NCBI GenBank assembly: GCA_035298905.1
Contig: DATGXQ010000051.1
Coordinates: 1-6,048 of the forward strand
Direction: 5' to 3'
Length of the DNA stretch: 6,048 bases
Source of the DNA: DATGXB01 sp035298905
Lineage (GTDB): Bacteria > Cyanobacteriota > Cyanobacteriia > Cyanobacteriales > Nostocaceae
Position 1 is the stretch's first letter. Every line of letters begins with the position of its first letter. Position numbers and translations under genes: made by a program. Below the pieces are notes generated by a model. It was not told where the DNA came from. It did not search any database and was given only the letters and a program-made list of their open reading frames with translations. This document shows, piece by piece, positions 1 to 5,867 of the stretch.

Positions 1-176
1 CGGATAGCGGTGACTTGTCCTTGGGGGTTAGATAACTGGACGAGACAAAGGCGATCGCGCTGTGGTAATAAACCCATAGTTTCCGTATCTACAGCGATCG
101 CCTCAGCTTGTAAATACTGGCTAAGGGCATGATCACTCAAATCGCGATCGCTTACCTGAAAATCTTGTAAAGTCAT
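1..176 (-). CDS. Ribonuclease D-like 3'-5' exonuclease, N-terminal fragment
   Basis: Partial gene; the window edge removes everything after about residue 58. The visible start reads MTLQDFQVSDRDL, then a stretch containing AVDTETMGLLPQRDRL and LVQLS. The DTE at residues 30-32 matches the Exo I motif (D-x-E) of the DEDD exonuclease superfamily, and the following hydrophobic LCLVQL strand is typical of RNase D-type domains. Family knowledge: such enzymes trim RNA 3' ends using two metal ions held by the DEDD acidic residues. Only the first two of those acidic residues are visible here, so activity cannot be judged. The ATG at 174-176 is taken as the start; no Shine-Dalgarno is evident, but a GATAAT -10-like hexamer lies upstream at 214-219. 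The coding stretch holds three HIP1 octamers within about 100 bases. It is followed upstream on the same strand by the CAP-domain gene, 88 bp away, with no sign of functional linkage. Confidence 0.85.
   Translation of the reverse strand, partial: MTLQDFQVSDRDLSDHALSQYLQAEAIAVDTETMGLLPQRDRLCLVQLSNPQGQVTAI
51..151. repeat. Cluster of three HIP1 octamers
   Basis: The palindrome GCGATCGC occurs exactly at 51-58, 94-101 and 144-151, inside the exonuclease gene. A fourth copy lies at 1351-1358 in trpB. HIP1 is the highly iterated palindrome of many cyanobacterial genomes, and it supports the taxonomic call. I found no further exact copies in the rest of the window. Confidence 0.9.
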
Positions 177-264
177 GAATTGCTCAAAAATAAATGGTAG
201 TGTCTACGAAAAAATTATCCCCTAAACACTAAATTATTTTTTAGCAGAAACACAGCTATAAACT

Positions 265-789
265 CTATCTACTGTTTAAACTATTCACAAATATTTGTGT
301 CAAGTAAACTTCTCCTTTGCTATTTATTGCTACGCCCACCCCAGTCAGGTTATATTGACCTTGTATATTTTTTAAATGTCCGGGACTATTGATCCAACCT
401 ACTACTGCTTGATTAGCAGGATTGTTATATCCCTGATTAAAAGCCACATTTTCTGCTGCACTGTTATAAACTAAAGGCAGAGCCTTAACCCTTTGTTCAA
501 ATCCCTGATGGCTAAAAGGAACTTTACCCCTAGCCATATTTTGGCTGTGAATTCTAGCTTGACGGGTGATACTTGCATTTAAAGTTAATTTTGGCAGTCC
601 TTTAGCTATGCGATATTGATTAATTTGCTCGAACACTAATTTTTCTAGAGTAGTAGTCTGAAAAGTAATATTTGGCCGACTTTGAGCATTTTTCTGTGTA
701 GAAGTATTACCTGGAACAGGAGCGGTTATAAATCCACTAGCCAGGACAAGCACACTTAAAGCAGCGCCAAAAGCAGTTTGCCTCAACAT
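265..789 (-). CDS. Secreted CAP-domain (SCP/PR-1-like) protein
   Basis: A 174-residue protein with a signal-peptide-like N terminus: charged start MLRQ, a hydrophobic core at about residues 7-22, then small residues and prolines (TAPVPG). A low-complexity linker at 27-46 leads into a CAP domain from about residue 47 to 170. Visible signatures are the helix LVFEQINQYR (51-60), IHSQNMA with H81, FSH with H94, AAEN with E113, GWINSPGH with H138, and the final strands GVGVAINSKGEVYLTQIF. These correspond to the usual His/Glu cavity residues of bacterial CAP proteins. The length suits a single-domain member. The start ATG is at 787-789 and the TAG stop at 265-267. Molecular function is not established for most bacterial CAP proteins; an extracytoplasmic location is the safe inference. 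No SLH, LysM or other wall-binding domain is present. The next gene downstream on this strand is the exonuclease fragment, 88 bp away. Confidence 0.9.
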   Translation of the reverse strand: MLRQTAFGAALSVLVLASGFITAPVPGNTSTQKNAQSRPNITFQTTTLEKLVFEQINQYRIAKGLPKLTLNASITRQARIHSQNMARGKVPFSHQGFEQRVKALPLVYNSAAENVAFNQGYNNPANQAVVGWINSPGHLKNIQGQYNLTGVGVAINSKGEVYLTQIFVNSLNSR

Positions 790-811
790 AGAGAATAAGG
801 TAGTGTATGGA

Positions 812-817
812 ATTATA
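812..817 (-). promoter_or_regulatory. Candidate -10 box for the CAP-domain gene
   Basis: On the minus strand the sequence reads TATAAT exactly, 22 bp upstream of the CAP-gene ATG, which would give a leader of roughly 15 nt. There is no convincing -35 hexamer at 16-18 bp spacing. The call rests on one perfect hexamer in AT-rich DNA, so it is tentative. Confidence 0.4.
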
Positions 818-1019
818 AGAGATATACCCTATCTTCCGATGCTCAGAATACGTACCAGGATACTATTAACTCTTAATAAATCAAGGAATTATCTGCTTTT
901 CTAGACTTTTGGGGTCAAGTCGAGCAATTTTGAGTTTTTTGGCTAGTAAAATGCACCATTTTCATAGTTTTTACCAAAAATAGCATCCGTTAGTATAAAT
1001 CTTCAGAAATGTTATCGTT

Positions 1020-1073
1020 ACTACATTTGTAGTTAAAAGTTGAAGTGAAAAACACTATCCCCTGACAGATGTA
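1020..1073. promoter_or_regulatory. BlaI/MecI/CopY-like operator pair (putative)
   Basis: A perfect dyad ACTACA-TT-TGTAGT lies at 1020-1033. Its core TACAnnTGTA (1022-1031) matches the operator described for the BlaI/MecI/CopY winged-helix repressors. A second copy with one mismatch, GACAGATGTA, lies at 1064-1073. The dyad centres are 42 bp apart, close to four helical turns. No blaI, copY or target gene is visible in the window. The only gene that could be read from here is the CAP-domain gene, whose start is about 230 bp away. The match to the core is seen directly; binding by such a repressor is inference. Confidence 0.35.
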
Positions 1074-1092
1074 GTAGATATGAAAAGTTATT

Positions 1093-1234
1093 AGGCAGGG
1101 GACAGGGAAGAAGATGATGAGGAAGATGCGGGAGATGAGCAGAGGGGTGAGGGGAGACACAAGGAGGAGAGAAATAAGAGTCTTTTTCTTTCCCCGCGTC
1201 CCCGCGTCCCCGCGTCTCTTCTGCCCCCCTGCCT
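1093..1234. repeat. Purine/pyrimidine-asymmetric repeat block with inverted ends
   Basis: The block opens with AGGCAGGGG (1093-1101) and closes with its exact reverse complement CCCCTGCCT (1226-1234), one base before the trpB stop codon. The + strand is strongly purine-rich from 1093 to about 1180 and then mostly pyrimidine-rich to 1234. The second half contains three perfect tandem copies of the octamer CCCCGCGT (1192-1215). Similar G-rich tandem units are common between genes in Nostocales. The asymmetric halves could pair imperfectly into a long hairpin in the trpB 3' UTR, which might help end transcription or protect the transcript; that role is inference. There is no coding potential on either strand beyond trpB itself. 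Confidence 0.65.
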
Positions 1235-1235
1235 G

Positions 1236-2477
1236 TTATTGCGGAGTTAAGAATTTAGCTACAGTTTGCACATCCTTGTCACCCCGTCCAGAACAGTTAA
1301 TGACAATGCGGGGGCTACCGCTCAGTTGGGGGCAAAGAGTTTCTAAATAGGCGATCGCATGGGAAGTTTCCAATGCAGGTATAATACCCTCTAACTTAGA
1401 CAACCTTTGAAATGCCTCTAGAGCTTCAGTATCAGTCACACTATAGTATTCTGCTCTACCTAAATCTTTCAGATAGCTGTGTTCAGGCCCCACACCAGGA
1501 TAATCTAACCCAGCACTAATAGAATGAGCTTCCACCACTTGGCCATCATCATCTTGCAATAGATAACTCATAGCCCCATGCAACACACCAACTCTGCCTT
1601 TGGTGAGAGTGGCCGCATGTTTTTCAGTATTTACACCTTCCCCAGCAGCTTCCACACCAATTAACCGCACAGATGCTTCATGCACAAACTCATGGAATAA
1701 TCCCATCGCATTAGAACCACCACCCACACAAGCCAAGAGAATATCAGGTAAACCGCCCCATTTTTCCAAAGCTTGAGCGCGGGTTTCTTGACCAATCACC
1801 GCATGAAAATCACGGACAATCATCGGGTAAGGATGAGGGCCAGCCACCGAACCCAAAATATAGTGAGTAGTTTCTACATTTGTCACCCAGTCGCGGATAG
1901 CTTCGGAAGTCGCATCTTTAAGCGTTCCTGTTCCCGCTTCCACAGGTCGAACTTCCGCCCCCATTAACCGCATCCTAAACACATTTAAAGCTTGACGTTC
2001 CATATCATGAACGCCCATATAAATCACACATTCCAACCCAAACCGAGCGCAAACCGTAGCCGTAGCCACGCCATGTTGTCCCGCACCAGTTTCGGCAATA
2101 ATGCGCTGTTTACCCATGCGTTTAGCTAACAACACCTGTCCCAGAGCATTATTAATTTTGTGTGCGCCGGTATGGTTTAAATCTTCCCGTTTTAAATAAA
2201 TTTGTGGCCCAGTGCCATCAGGACGAGCATAATAGGAGGTGAGGCGTTCAGCAAAATATAGGGGTGTAGAACGTCCCACATAGTCACGTAACAACTGCTG
2301 TAACTCAGCTTGAAAATCAGGGTCGTGGCGGTATTGCTGATAAGCCGCTTCCAATTCAGCTAAAGCAGGCATCAAAGTTTCTGGCACATATTTACCGCCA
2401 AAACGGCCAAAGCGTCCTAGTTGGTCAGGAACCGCCGCAGGAACTTGAGATTTAGGGGATAGGGGAGTAGTAGTCAC
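1236..2477 (-). CDS. trpB: Tryptophan synthase beta chain
   Basis: Full-length TrpB of 413 residues, catalysing the PLP-dependent condensation of indole with L-serine to tryptophan, normally in an alpha2-beta2 complex with TrpA that channels indole. Recognisable landmarks in order are GRFGRFGGKYVPETLMPAL (21-39), NHTGAHKINNALGQ with the PLP Schiff-base lysine K107, AETGAGQHG with catalytic E129, the phosphate-binding loop GGGSN (252-256), LEGIIPALE (362-370), and the C-terminal SGRGDKD (396-402). No key residue is missing. This is the main TrpB1-type form, not the longer TrpB2. The start codon is GTG at 2475-2477; an in-frame TAA lies only two codons upstream, so no earlier start is possible, and the MTTTPL N terminus resembles other cyanobacterial TrpB. 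There is no clear Shine-Dalgarno. trpA is not adjacent, as is usual for dispersed cyanobacterial trp genes. It is divergent from the SUI1-like gene, with 127 bp between the two starts. Confidence 0.98.
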   Translation of the reverse strand: MTTTPLSPKSQVPAAVPDQLGRFGRFGGKYVPETLMPALAELEAAYQQYRHDPDFQAELQQLLRDYVGRSTPLYFAERLTSYYARPDGTGPQIYLKREDLNHTGAHKINNALGQVLLAKRMGKQRIIAETGAGQHGVATATVCARFGLECVIYMGVHDMERQALNVFRMRLMGAEVRPVEAGTGTLKDATSEAIRDWVTNVETTHYILGSVAGPHPYPMIVRDFHAVIGQETRAQALEKWGGLPDILLACVGGGSNAMGLFHEFVHEASVRLIGVEAAGEGVNTEKHAATLTKGRVGVLHGAMSYLLQDDDGQVVEAHSISAGLDYPGVGPEHSYLKDLGRAEYYSVTDTEALEAFQRLSKLEGIIPALETSHAIAYLETLCPQLSGSPRIVINCSGRGDKDVQTVAKFLTPQ

Positions 2478-2604
2478 AGATTAGCTAAAATAACAGAACA
2501 AGAGTTAATTTTAATTTTAGAAGAGATGTTATGCGAAGCGAGTATATCTGCTGGCATACTTCTGTTACTTAAGGCTTAGTTCTTTTCACCGTCAGTATAA
2601 ATTT

Positions 2605-2949
2605 ATGTCCTCTGGTAATTCTAATTCTGACAAACGTATAGTTTACCGTGAATTTGGAGACGACAACTCCGCCGCCTTAGAAAGACCAACACCTGATTTA
2701 CCACCAAAACAACAAAACATCAGAATCCAGGCTACCCGCGCCGGACGAAAAGGTAAAACAGTAACAGTAATTACAGGTTTTCAGACTAACGCCGAAACTT
2801 TAGCCGCATTAGTTAAACAGTTAAAAACCCAATGTGGTACAGGTGGGACTGTGAAAGATAACGAGATTGAAATTCAAGGCGACCATAAGCAGAAAATTTT
2901 AGAGATTTTAACTAAACTGGGTTACAAAGCTAAAATTAGTGGTGGCTAG
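2605..2949 (+). CDS. SUI1/eIF1-like translation factor (YciH type)
   Basis: A 114-residue protein with a probably flexible N-terminal third (residues 1-37, including the VYREFG segment common in cyanobacterial members) and a SUI1 domain from about residue 38 to 113. Diagnostic stretches are IRIQATRAGRKGKTVTVITGF (39-59), LKTQCGTGGTVKD (73-85) and IEIQGDHKQKILEILTKLGYKAK (88-110). Family knowledge: eIF1 proofreads start-codon selection in eukaryotes, and bacterial YciH has been linked to initiation fidelity and translation under stress. The role in cyanobacteria is less clear. The ATG at 2605-2607 follows directly after AT-rich sequence without a good Shine-Dalgarno. The gene is divergent from trpB and lies 116 bp upstream of the small membrane protein gene on the same strand. 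I see no terminator between those two, so they may share a transcript. Confidence 0.92.
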   Translation: MSSGNSNSDKRIVYREFGDDNSAALERPTPDLPPKQQNIRIQATRAGRKGKTVTVITGFQTNAETLAALVKQLKTQCGTGGTVKDNEIEIQGDHKQKILEILTKLGYKAKISGG

Positions 2950-3054
2950 TAGGTGTGGTTTACCGTATTGTGTCAGGAATCTAAGTTGGAGAATTTGAGG
3001 TTGTATTTGAGATGTAAAGAATATGTGACTTTGAACAGATTTGCAGTAAATCAC

Positions 3055-3060
3055 AGGAGA
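3055..3060 (+). promoter_or_regulatory. Shine-Dalgarno site of the small Pmp3-like gene
   Basis: AGGAGA sits five bases before the ATG at 3066. It is the clearest ribosome binding site in the window and supports translation of an otherwise easily missed 53-codon frame. Confidence 0.7.
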
Positions 3061-3065
3061 TAGAA

Positions 3066-3227
3066 ATGGACTTAGTTAGAGTTCTAGTAGCAATTGTTTT
3101 GCCACCTTTAGGAGTATTTTTACAAGTAGGGATTGGTAAAGATTTTTGGATTAACTTACTCCTGACAATTTTTGGTTTTTATGTTCCGGGTCTTGTCCAT
3201 GCAATTTGGGTAATAGCAAAGAGATAG
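3066..3227 (+). CDS. Pmp3/YqaE-family small membrane protein
   Basis: A 53-residue open frame running from the ATG at 3066-3068 to the TAG at 3225-3227. The protein begins MDLVRVLVAI, contains LPPLGVFLQVG (12-22), FWINLLLTIFGF (27-38) and PGLVHAIWVI (41-50), and ends AKR. This is the standard layout of UPF0057/Pmp3: two hydrophobic segments (about 4-20 and 29-50), the LPPLGVF motif in the first, and P-G-x-x-H-A-x-W in the second. Family knowledge: Pmp3 of yeast and its plant relatives affect membrane potential and salt or cold tolerance, and bacterial YqaE is stress-associated; no biochemical activity is established. The length is normal for the family and nothing suggests truncation. It has a good AGGAGA ribosome binding site and is followed 11 bp later by a hairpin that may end its transcript. 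Confidence 0.93.
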   Translation: MDLVRVLVAIVLPPLGVFLQVGIGKDFWINLLLTIFGFYVPGLVHAIWVIAKR

Positions 3228-3238
3228 TCGCTAGTAGA

Positions 3239-3272
3239 TAGGTTGAGTGAGGTTATTTTTACACTCAACCTA
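3239..3272 (+). terminator. Hairpin terminator candidate after the Pmp3-like gene
   Basis: A perfect 11-bp stem, TAGGTTGAGTG (3239-3249) with CACTCAACCTA (3262-3272), encloses a 12-base loop and is followed by the T-rich ATTATTTTCC. It begins 11 bp after the stop codon. The stem is only moderately GC-rich and the T tract is broken, so termination is likely but not certain. Its outer arm shares TAGGTTG with the larger repeat at 3378-3473. Confidence 0.6.
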
Positions 3273-3377
3273 ATTATTTTCCAGCGCAAAGCAATAATCA
3301 CCACCAGCTACTTAATTAATATCAATATCTTTGCTTCTACCGCTCCCCTTATAGTAAACAATATTAATTTAATTTTT

Positions 3378-3473
3378 GTAGGTTGGGTTGAGGGACAAAA
3401 CCCAACATTCCTGGGCATTTGTTGGGTTTCACTTCCCTGCGGGACGCGGAAGCGAACGTTTAACCCAACCTAC
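3378..3473. repeat. Nested inverted repeat of the TAGGTTGGGTT type
   Basis: Outer arms GTAGGTTGGGTT (3378-3389) and AACCCAACCTAC (3462-3473) are perfectly complementary over 12 bp. Inside them AAACCCAACA (3398-3407) pairs perfectly with TGTTGGGTTT (3420-3429) around a 12-base loop, and AGGG (3391-3394) can pair with CCCT (3435-3438). The right side also carries an unpaired segment, GCGGGACGCGGAAGCGAACG (3439-3458), which resembles a separate Nostoc-type repeat inserted in the arm. From general knowledge, repeats beginning TAGGTTGGGTT are scattered between genes in many cyanobacteria. Position between convergent genes suggests it may also act as a two-way transcript barrier, although neither side has a clean T tract. 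Confidence 0.75.
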
Positions 3474-3524
3474 TAAATACTGTTTTGCATAAAAGGAACG
3501 GTAGAGCCATATCTTTTTGAAGCA

Positions 3525-4469
3525 TTATAGACCATCCAGAGCCAATAACCCAGCACCAAAAGCTGGTTCATAACGAGGAGAAATAACTTTTACTAAAGAA
3601 CAATATTTTAACAGAGATGCTGTAAATCTCTCTTGTATTTTGCATCTACTACCCCACACATTACCCGTTGTTACTACTTCAATCACTGAATCAAAACTAA
3701 AAATTTCTTGAATAACTGAAATGGTTGCTTTTACCAACTCTTCCACAGCATCATCAATAATTTGATTGGCTACTTCATCTCCTGAAGCTGCTGCTAAATC
3801 CACTATTGGTGCTAATGCAGCTATTTCTTTTACTCCCAATTTACGCCGATAAATTACTTCTATTAAGTCTTCTATATTTTCTAACTTTAGATTAGCTTGA
3901 AAATCCTCAATCAAACTTGTAGTTTTGTCTCTACCATCATAAGCTTTTAATGCTGCTTGCATTCCGGCAACGGCGATTTTATACGCACTCCCTTCATCTC
4001 CTAAAATATAACCCCATCCTCCTACACGTTTAGTTTTTCCTTGTTGGTTTCTGCCAAATACTATTGAACCAGTACCCGCAGCGACTACTATTCCTACATG
4101 ATGACCAATTCCTCCTACTAAAGCAATTAACGCATCATGACAAATAATTAAATTCTCTGCTTTTAACTGCCAATTGATTGACAAATTTGGACTATTTTGT
4201 ATTTGTTGTATTATATCTTTAATTACTTGTGTATCTTTGCTACGTCCTACACCCGCTAAACCTAAACAAGCTCCTGTAATTCTAATTTGATGATATTTTT
4301 TGGTGGCAAGTTCAATCGCTGATATAATTTCCTTTAGTGCTGCTTCTGTGCCTACACTTTGATAATTAGATGCCCCCGCTTCACCACGTCCCAAAATTTG
4401 CCGTGCTTCATTCATTAATACACAAACTGTTTTGCTGCCACCACCATCAATTCCTAAAACATAATTCAT
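3525..4469 (-). CDS. BadF/BadG/BcrA-type sugar kinase, N-acetylglucosamine kinase-like
   Basis: A 314-residue ASKHA-fold ATPase of the BadF/BadG/BcrA/BcrD family, close in architecture to N-acetylglucosamine kinases. Visible motifs are the phosphate-1 loop LGIDGGGSKT (5-14), the sugar-site-like GASNY (32-36), CLGLAGVGR (68-76), CHDALIAL with probable catalytic base D112, the phosphate-2 loop AAGTGS (130-135), GGWGYILGDEGSAY (150-163) and a C-terminal adenosine segment with TTGN (267-270) and PAFGAGLLAL (302-311). The iron-sulfur cysteines of benzoyl-CoA and hydroxyacyl-CoA dehydratase activators are not apparent, which supports a sugar kinase. Predicted reaction: ATP-dependent 6-phosphorylation of GlcNAc or a related amino sugar; the bacterial MurK of this family acts on both MurNAc and GlcNAc. 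It follows the AmpG-like transporter by 90 bp on the same strand, probably in one operon. The ATG at 4467-4469 lacks an evident Shine-Dalgarno. The exact substrate cannot be told from sequence. Confidence 0.9.
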   Translation of the reverse strand: MNYVLGIDGGGSKTVCVLMNEARQILGRGEAGASNYQSVGTEAALKEIISAIELATKKYHQIRITGACLGLAGVGRSKDTQVIKDIIQQIQNSPNLSINWQLKAENLIICHDALIALVGGIGHHVGIVVAAGTGSIVFGRNQQGKTKRVGGWGYILGDEGSAYKIAVAGMQAALKAYDGRDKTTSLIEDFQANLKLENIEDLIEVIYRRKLGVKEIAALAPIVDLAAASGDEVANQIIDDAVEELVKATISVIQEIFSFDSVIEVVTTGNVWGSRCKIQERFTASLLKYCSLVKVISPRYEPAFGAGLLALDGL

Positions 4470-4559
4470 ATTAAATTTATAGATACACGACTTTGAGAAT
4501 ATCTAATTATGGTCTTTATCCTCATCGTTTAAAGCCAAGCTTTAGAAGGTAGGATGATT

Positions 4560-5810
4560 TTATTCTTTTAAGGGAATAAAAAATAATGCTATCATTCCCG
4601 GAATGGTCAGAATGCAAACTAAAATAAAAAACGAAGGATAGCCGATTTGTTGTTGAATTGTACCACTAATTGCTCCAGGTAACATTAAACCTAATGCCAT
4701 GAGTCCTGTTGATATGGCATAATGAGAGGTTTTATATTGTCCTTGACAGATATACATTAAATAAACAGTAAAGGAACTAAAACCTAAACCATAGCCAAAT
4801 TGTTCTAAGGAGACTAAAGCATAAACTAATGGCAATGTCGGTTTGGTGTAGGCCATATAGACATAAAATATATCTGGCAAGTTCAAAGCTAAAGCCATAG
4901 GAAATAAACATTTTTTTAAACCGAATTTAGCAACTAATACACCACCTAAAAGTCCGCCGACGATTAAAGAAATTATGCCAAATGTTCCGTATACTAAGCC
5001 AAATTCCTCTGTAGATAGACCTAACCCTCCCGATTCGCTTTTTTCTAATAAGAAAAGTGTTGCGACTTTGAGTAGCATTGCTTCACCGAAGCGGTAGAGT
5101 AAAATAAATGCTAAAATTGCCCAAATTTTTTGTTGCTGAAAATAAGTTTTAATTACGTCCCCAAAGGTGAATTTATTTGACTCTTCTGCTAATTTAGAAA
5201 ATTTATCTGATTCTGGTAAGGGTAAAATAAAGCGATGATAAATAAACAGTAGAGCAAATATTAAGCCAGAACAAGCGATAGTTATTGTCCAACTTAAGGC
5301 AATATTGTTGAAAATTTTTTCTAATTTACCTGCTAAAATTACTAAAAAACCGTTACCAAATAAGACGGCAAGACGATAAAATAAGGAACGAATACCTGTA
5401 AAAAATGCTTGCTGTTCTGGGTTTAAAGCCAGCATATAAAAGCCATCGGTGGCTATGTCATAAGTAGCAGAAATAAATCCCCCAACGGCAAATGCCGCTA
5501 AGGAAATAAAGAAGAAATTGGGTAATTGTAGAGATAAGGCTACTAAGCTTAAACAGCAAGACATGGCAAATTGGGTGAAGAGTAGCCATTGTCTTTTAGT
5601 TGAGTAAGTATCGACTATTGGCCCCCAAAACATTTTAATTACCCAAGGAAGATAAAGAAAGCTTGTCCAAAAGGTAATTAGCTGGTTATCTATTCCCAGT
5701 TTTTTGTATAAAACAATGGAAACTGTACTGATAATAACATTGGGGACACCTTCAGCAAAATAGAGGGTGGGGATATATGTCCAAGGTGAAGGAGTAGTGT
5801 AATTTTTCAT
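4560..5810 (-). CDS. AmpG-like major facilitator (muropeptide/amino-sugar permease family)
   Basis: A predicted 416-residue inner-membrane carrier with about 12 hydrophobic segments, a central hydrophilic loop (about 197-225), and signatures of the AmpG branch of the major facilitator superfamily. These are TLYFAEGVPN (15-24), FLYLPWVIKMFWGPIVDTY (51-69), DIATDGFYMLALNPEQQA (118-135), GIRSLFYRLA (139-148) and LLYRFGEAML (237-246). AmpG proteins carry GlcNAc-anhydro-MurNAc peptides by proton symport. The ATDGFYML segment also resembles AmpG-like carriers of Bacteroidetes as I recall them, but the substrate here is unproven. I place the start at the ATG at 5808-5810. The open frame extends 16 codons further to a TTG at 5856-5858, but that extension overlaps a hairpin and adds a sequence unlike the family N terminus. 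The kinase follows 90 bp downstream, suggesting that the imported sugar is then phosphorylated. Codon composition is AT-rich compared with trpB. Confidence 0.87.
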   Translation of the reverse strand: MKNYTTPSPWTYIPTLYFAEGVPNVIISTVSIVLYKKLGIDNQLITFWTSFLYLPWVIKMFWGPIVDTYSTKRQWLLFTQFAMSCCLSLVALSLQLPNFFFISLAAFAVGGFISATYDIATDGFYMLALNPEQQAFFTGIRSLFYRLAVLFGNGFLVILAGKLEKIFNNIALSWTITIACSGLIFALLFIYHRFILPLPESDKFSKLAEESNKFTFGDVIKTYFQQQKIWAILAFILLYRFGEAMLLKVATLFLLEKSESGGLGLSTEEFGLVYGTFGIISLIVGGLLGGVLVAKFGLKKCLFPMALALNLPDIFYVYMAYTKPTLPLVYALVSLEQFGYGLGFSSFTVYLMYICQGQYKTSHYAISTGLMALGLMLPGAISGTIQQQIGYPSFFILVCILTIPGMIALFFIPLKE

Positions 5811-5844
5811 GGAGGAATAAACTGCTGTAAATGGTAATAAAATA

Positions 5845-5867
5845 AGCCCTGAAATCAATTTCGGGCT
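5845..5867 (-). terminator. Terminator- or attenuator-like hairpin in the transporter leader
   Basis: AGCCC (5845-5849) pairs with GGGCT (5863-5867), and GAAAT (5851-5855) with ATTTC (5858-5862), leaving one bulged base and a two-base loop. Read on the minus strand, the stem is followed by the T-rich TATTTTATT and then, 34 bases after the stem, the transporter ATG. This is the form of an intrinsic terminator. It could end transcription of a gene lying to the right of the window, or act within the leader of the transporter gene. Confidence 0.5.

Larger units (their letters stand above)
790..1092. other. Gene-free stretch upstream of the CAP-domain gene
   Basis: No open reading frame with coding character was found on either strand. 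The longest minus-strand candidates here are peptides of about 16 residues or fewer. Contents that can be named are the -10-like box at 812-817 and the two dyads at 1020-1033 and 1064-1073. The rest is AT-rich sequence in which I recognise nothing. Confidence 0.6.
3228..3524. other. Convergent intergenic region rich in inverted repeats
   Basis: This roughly 300-base gap separates the Pmp3-like gene (+) from the sugar kinase (-), which point toward each other. It holds the hairpin at 3239-3272 and the nested repeat at 3378-3473. A + strand open frame crosses both, but it is mostly hairpin sequence and has no recognisable protein similarity. I see nothing else in the remaining AT-rich DNA. Confidence 0.6.

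Noticed and set aside
1192..1215. CCCCGCGT triplication considered as part of a CRISPR array
   Set aside because: Unit is 8 bp and directly tandem with no spacers; no cas gene nearby.
1114..1350. A + strand open frame of 78 codons
   Set aside because: It translates the purine-rich repeat block and then runs antisense into trpB; Arg-rich low-complexity product with no recognisable domain.
1773..1967. A + strand open frame of 64 codons
   Set aside because: Lies wholly antisense within trpB, whose reading frame is unambiguous.
2596..2601. TATAAA just before the SUI1-like ATG as a -10 box
   Set aside because: Only three bases separate it from the ATG, so transcription would begin inside the gene.
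3243..3476. A + strand open frame of 77 codons
   Set aside because: Made of the two inverted repeats and AT-rich spacer; no ribosome binding site, no family resemblance.
4530..4544. Hairpin TAAAGC-CAA-GCTTTA between transporter and kinase
   Set aside because: Only a 6-bp, mostly AT stem with no T tract on the minus strand; not a credible terminator, so it does not argue against an operon.
5811..5858. N-terminal extension of the transporter to a TTG start
   Set aside because: It overlaps the leader hairpin, uses a rare start codon, and the ATG at 5808-5810 gives the usual family N terminus.
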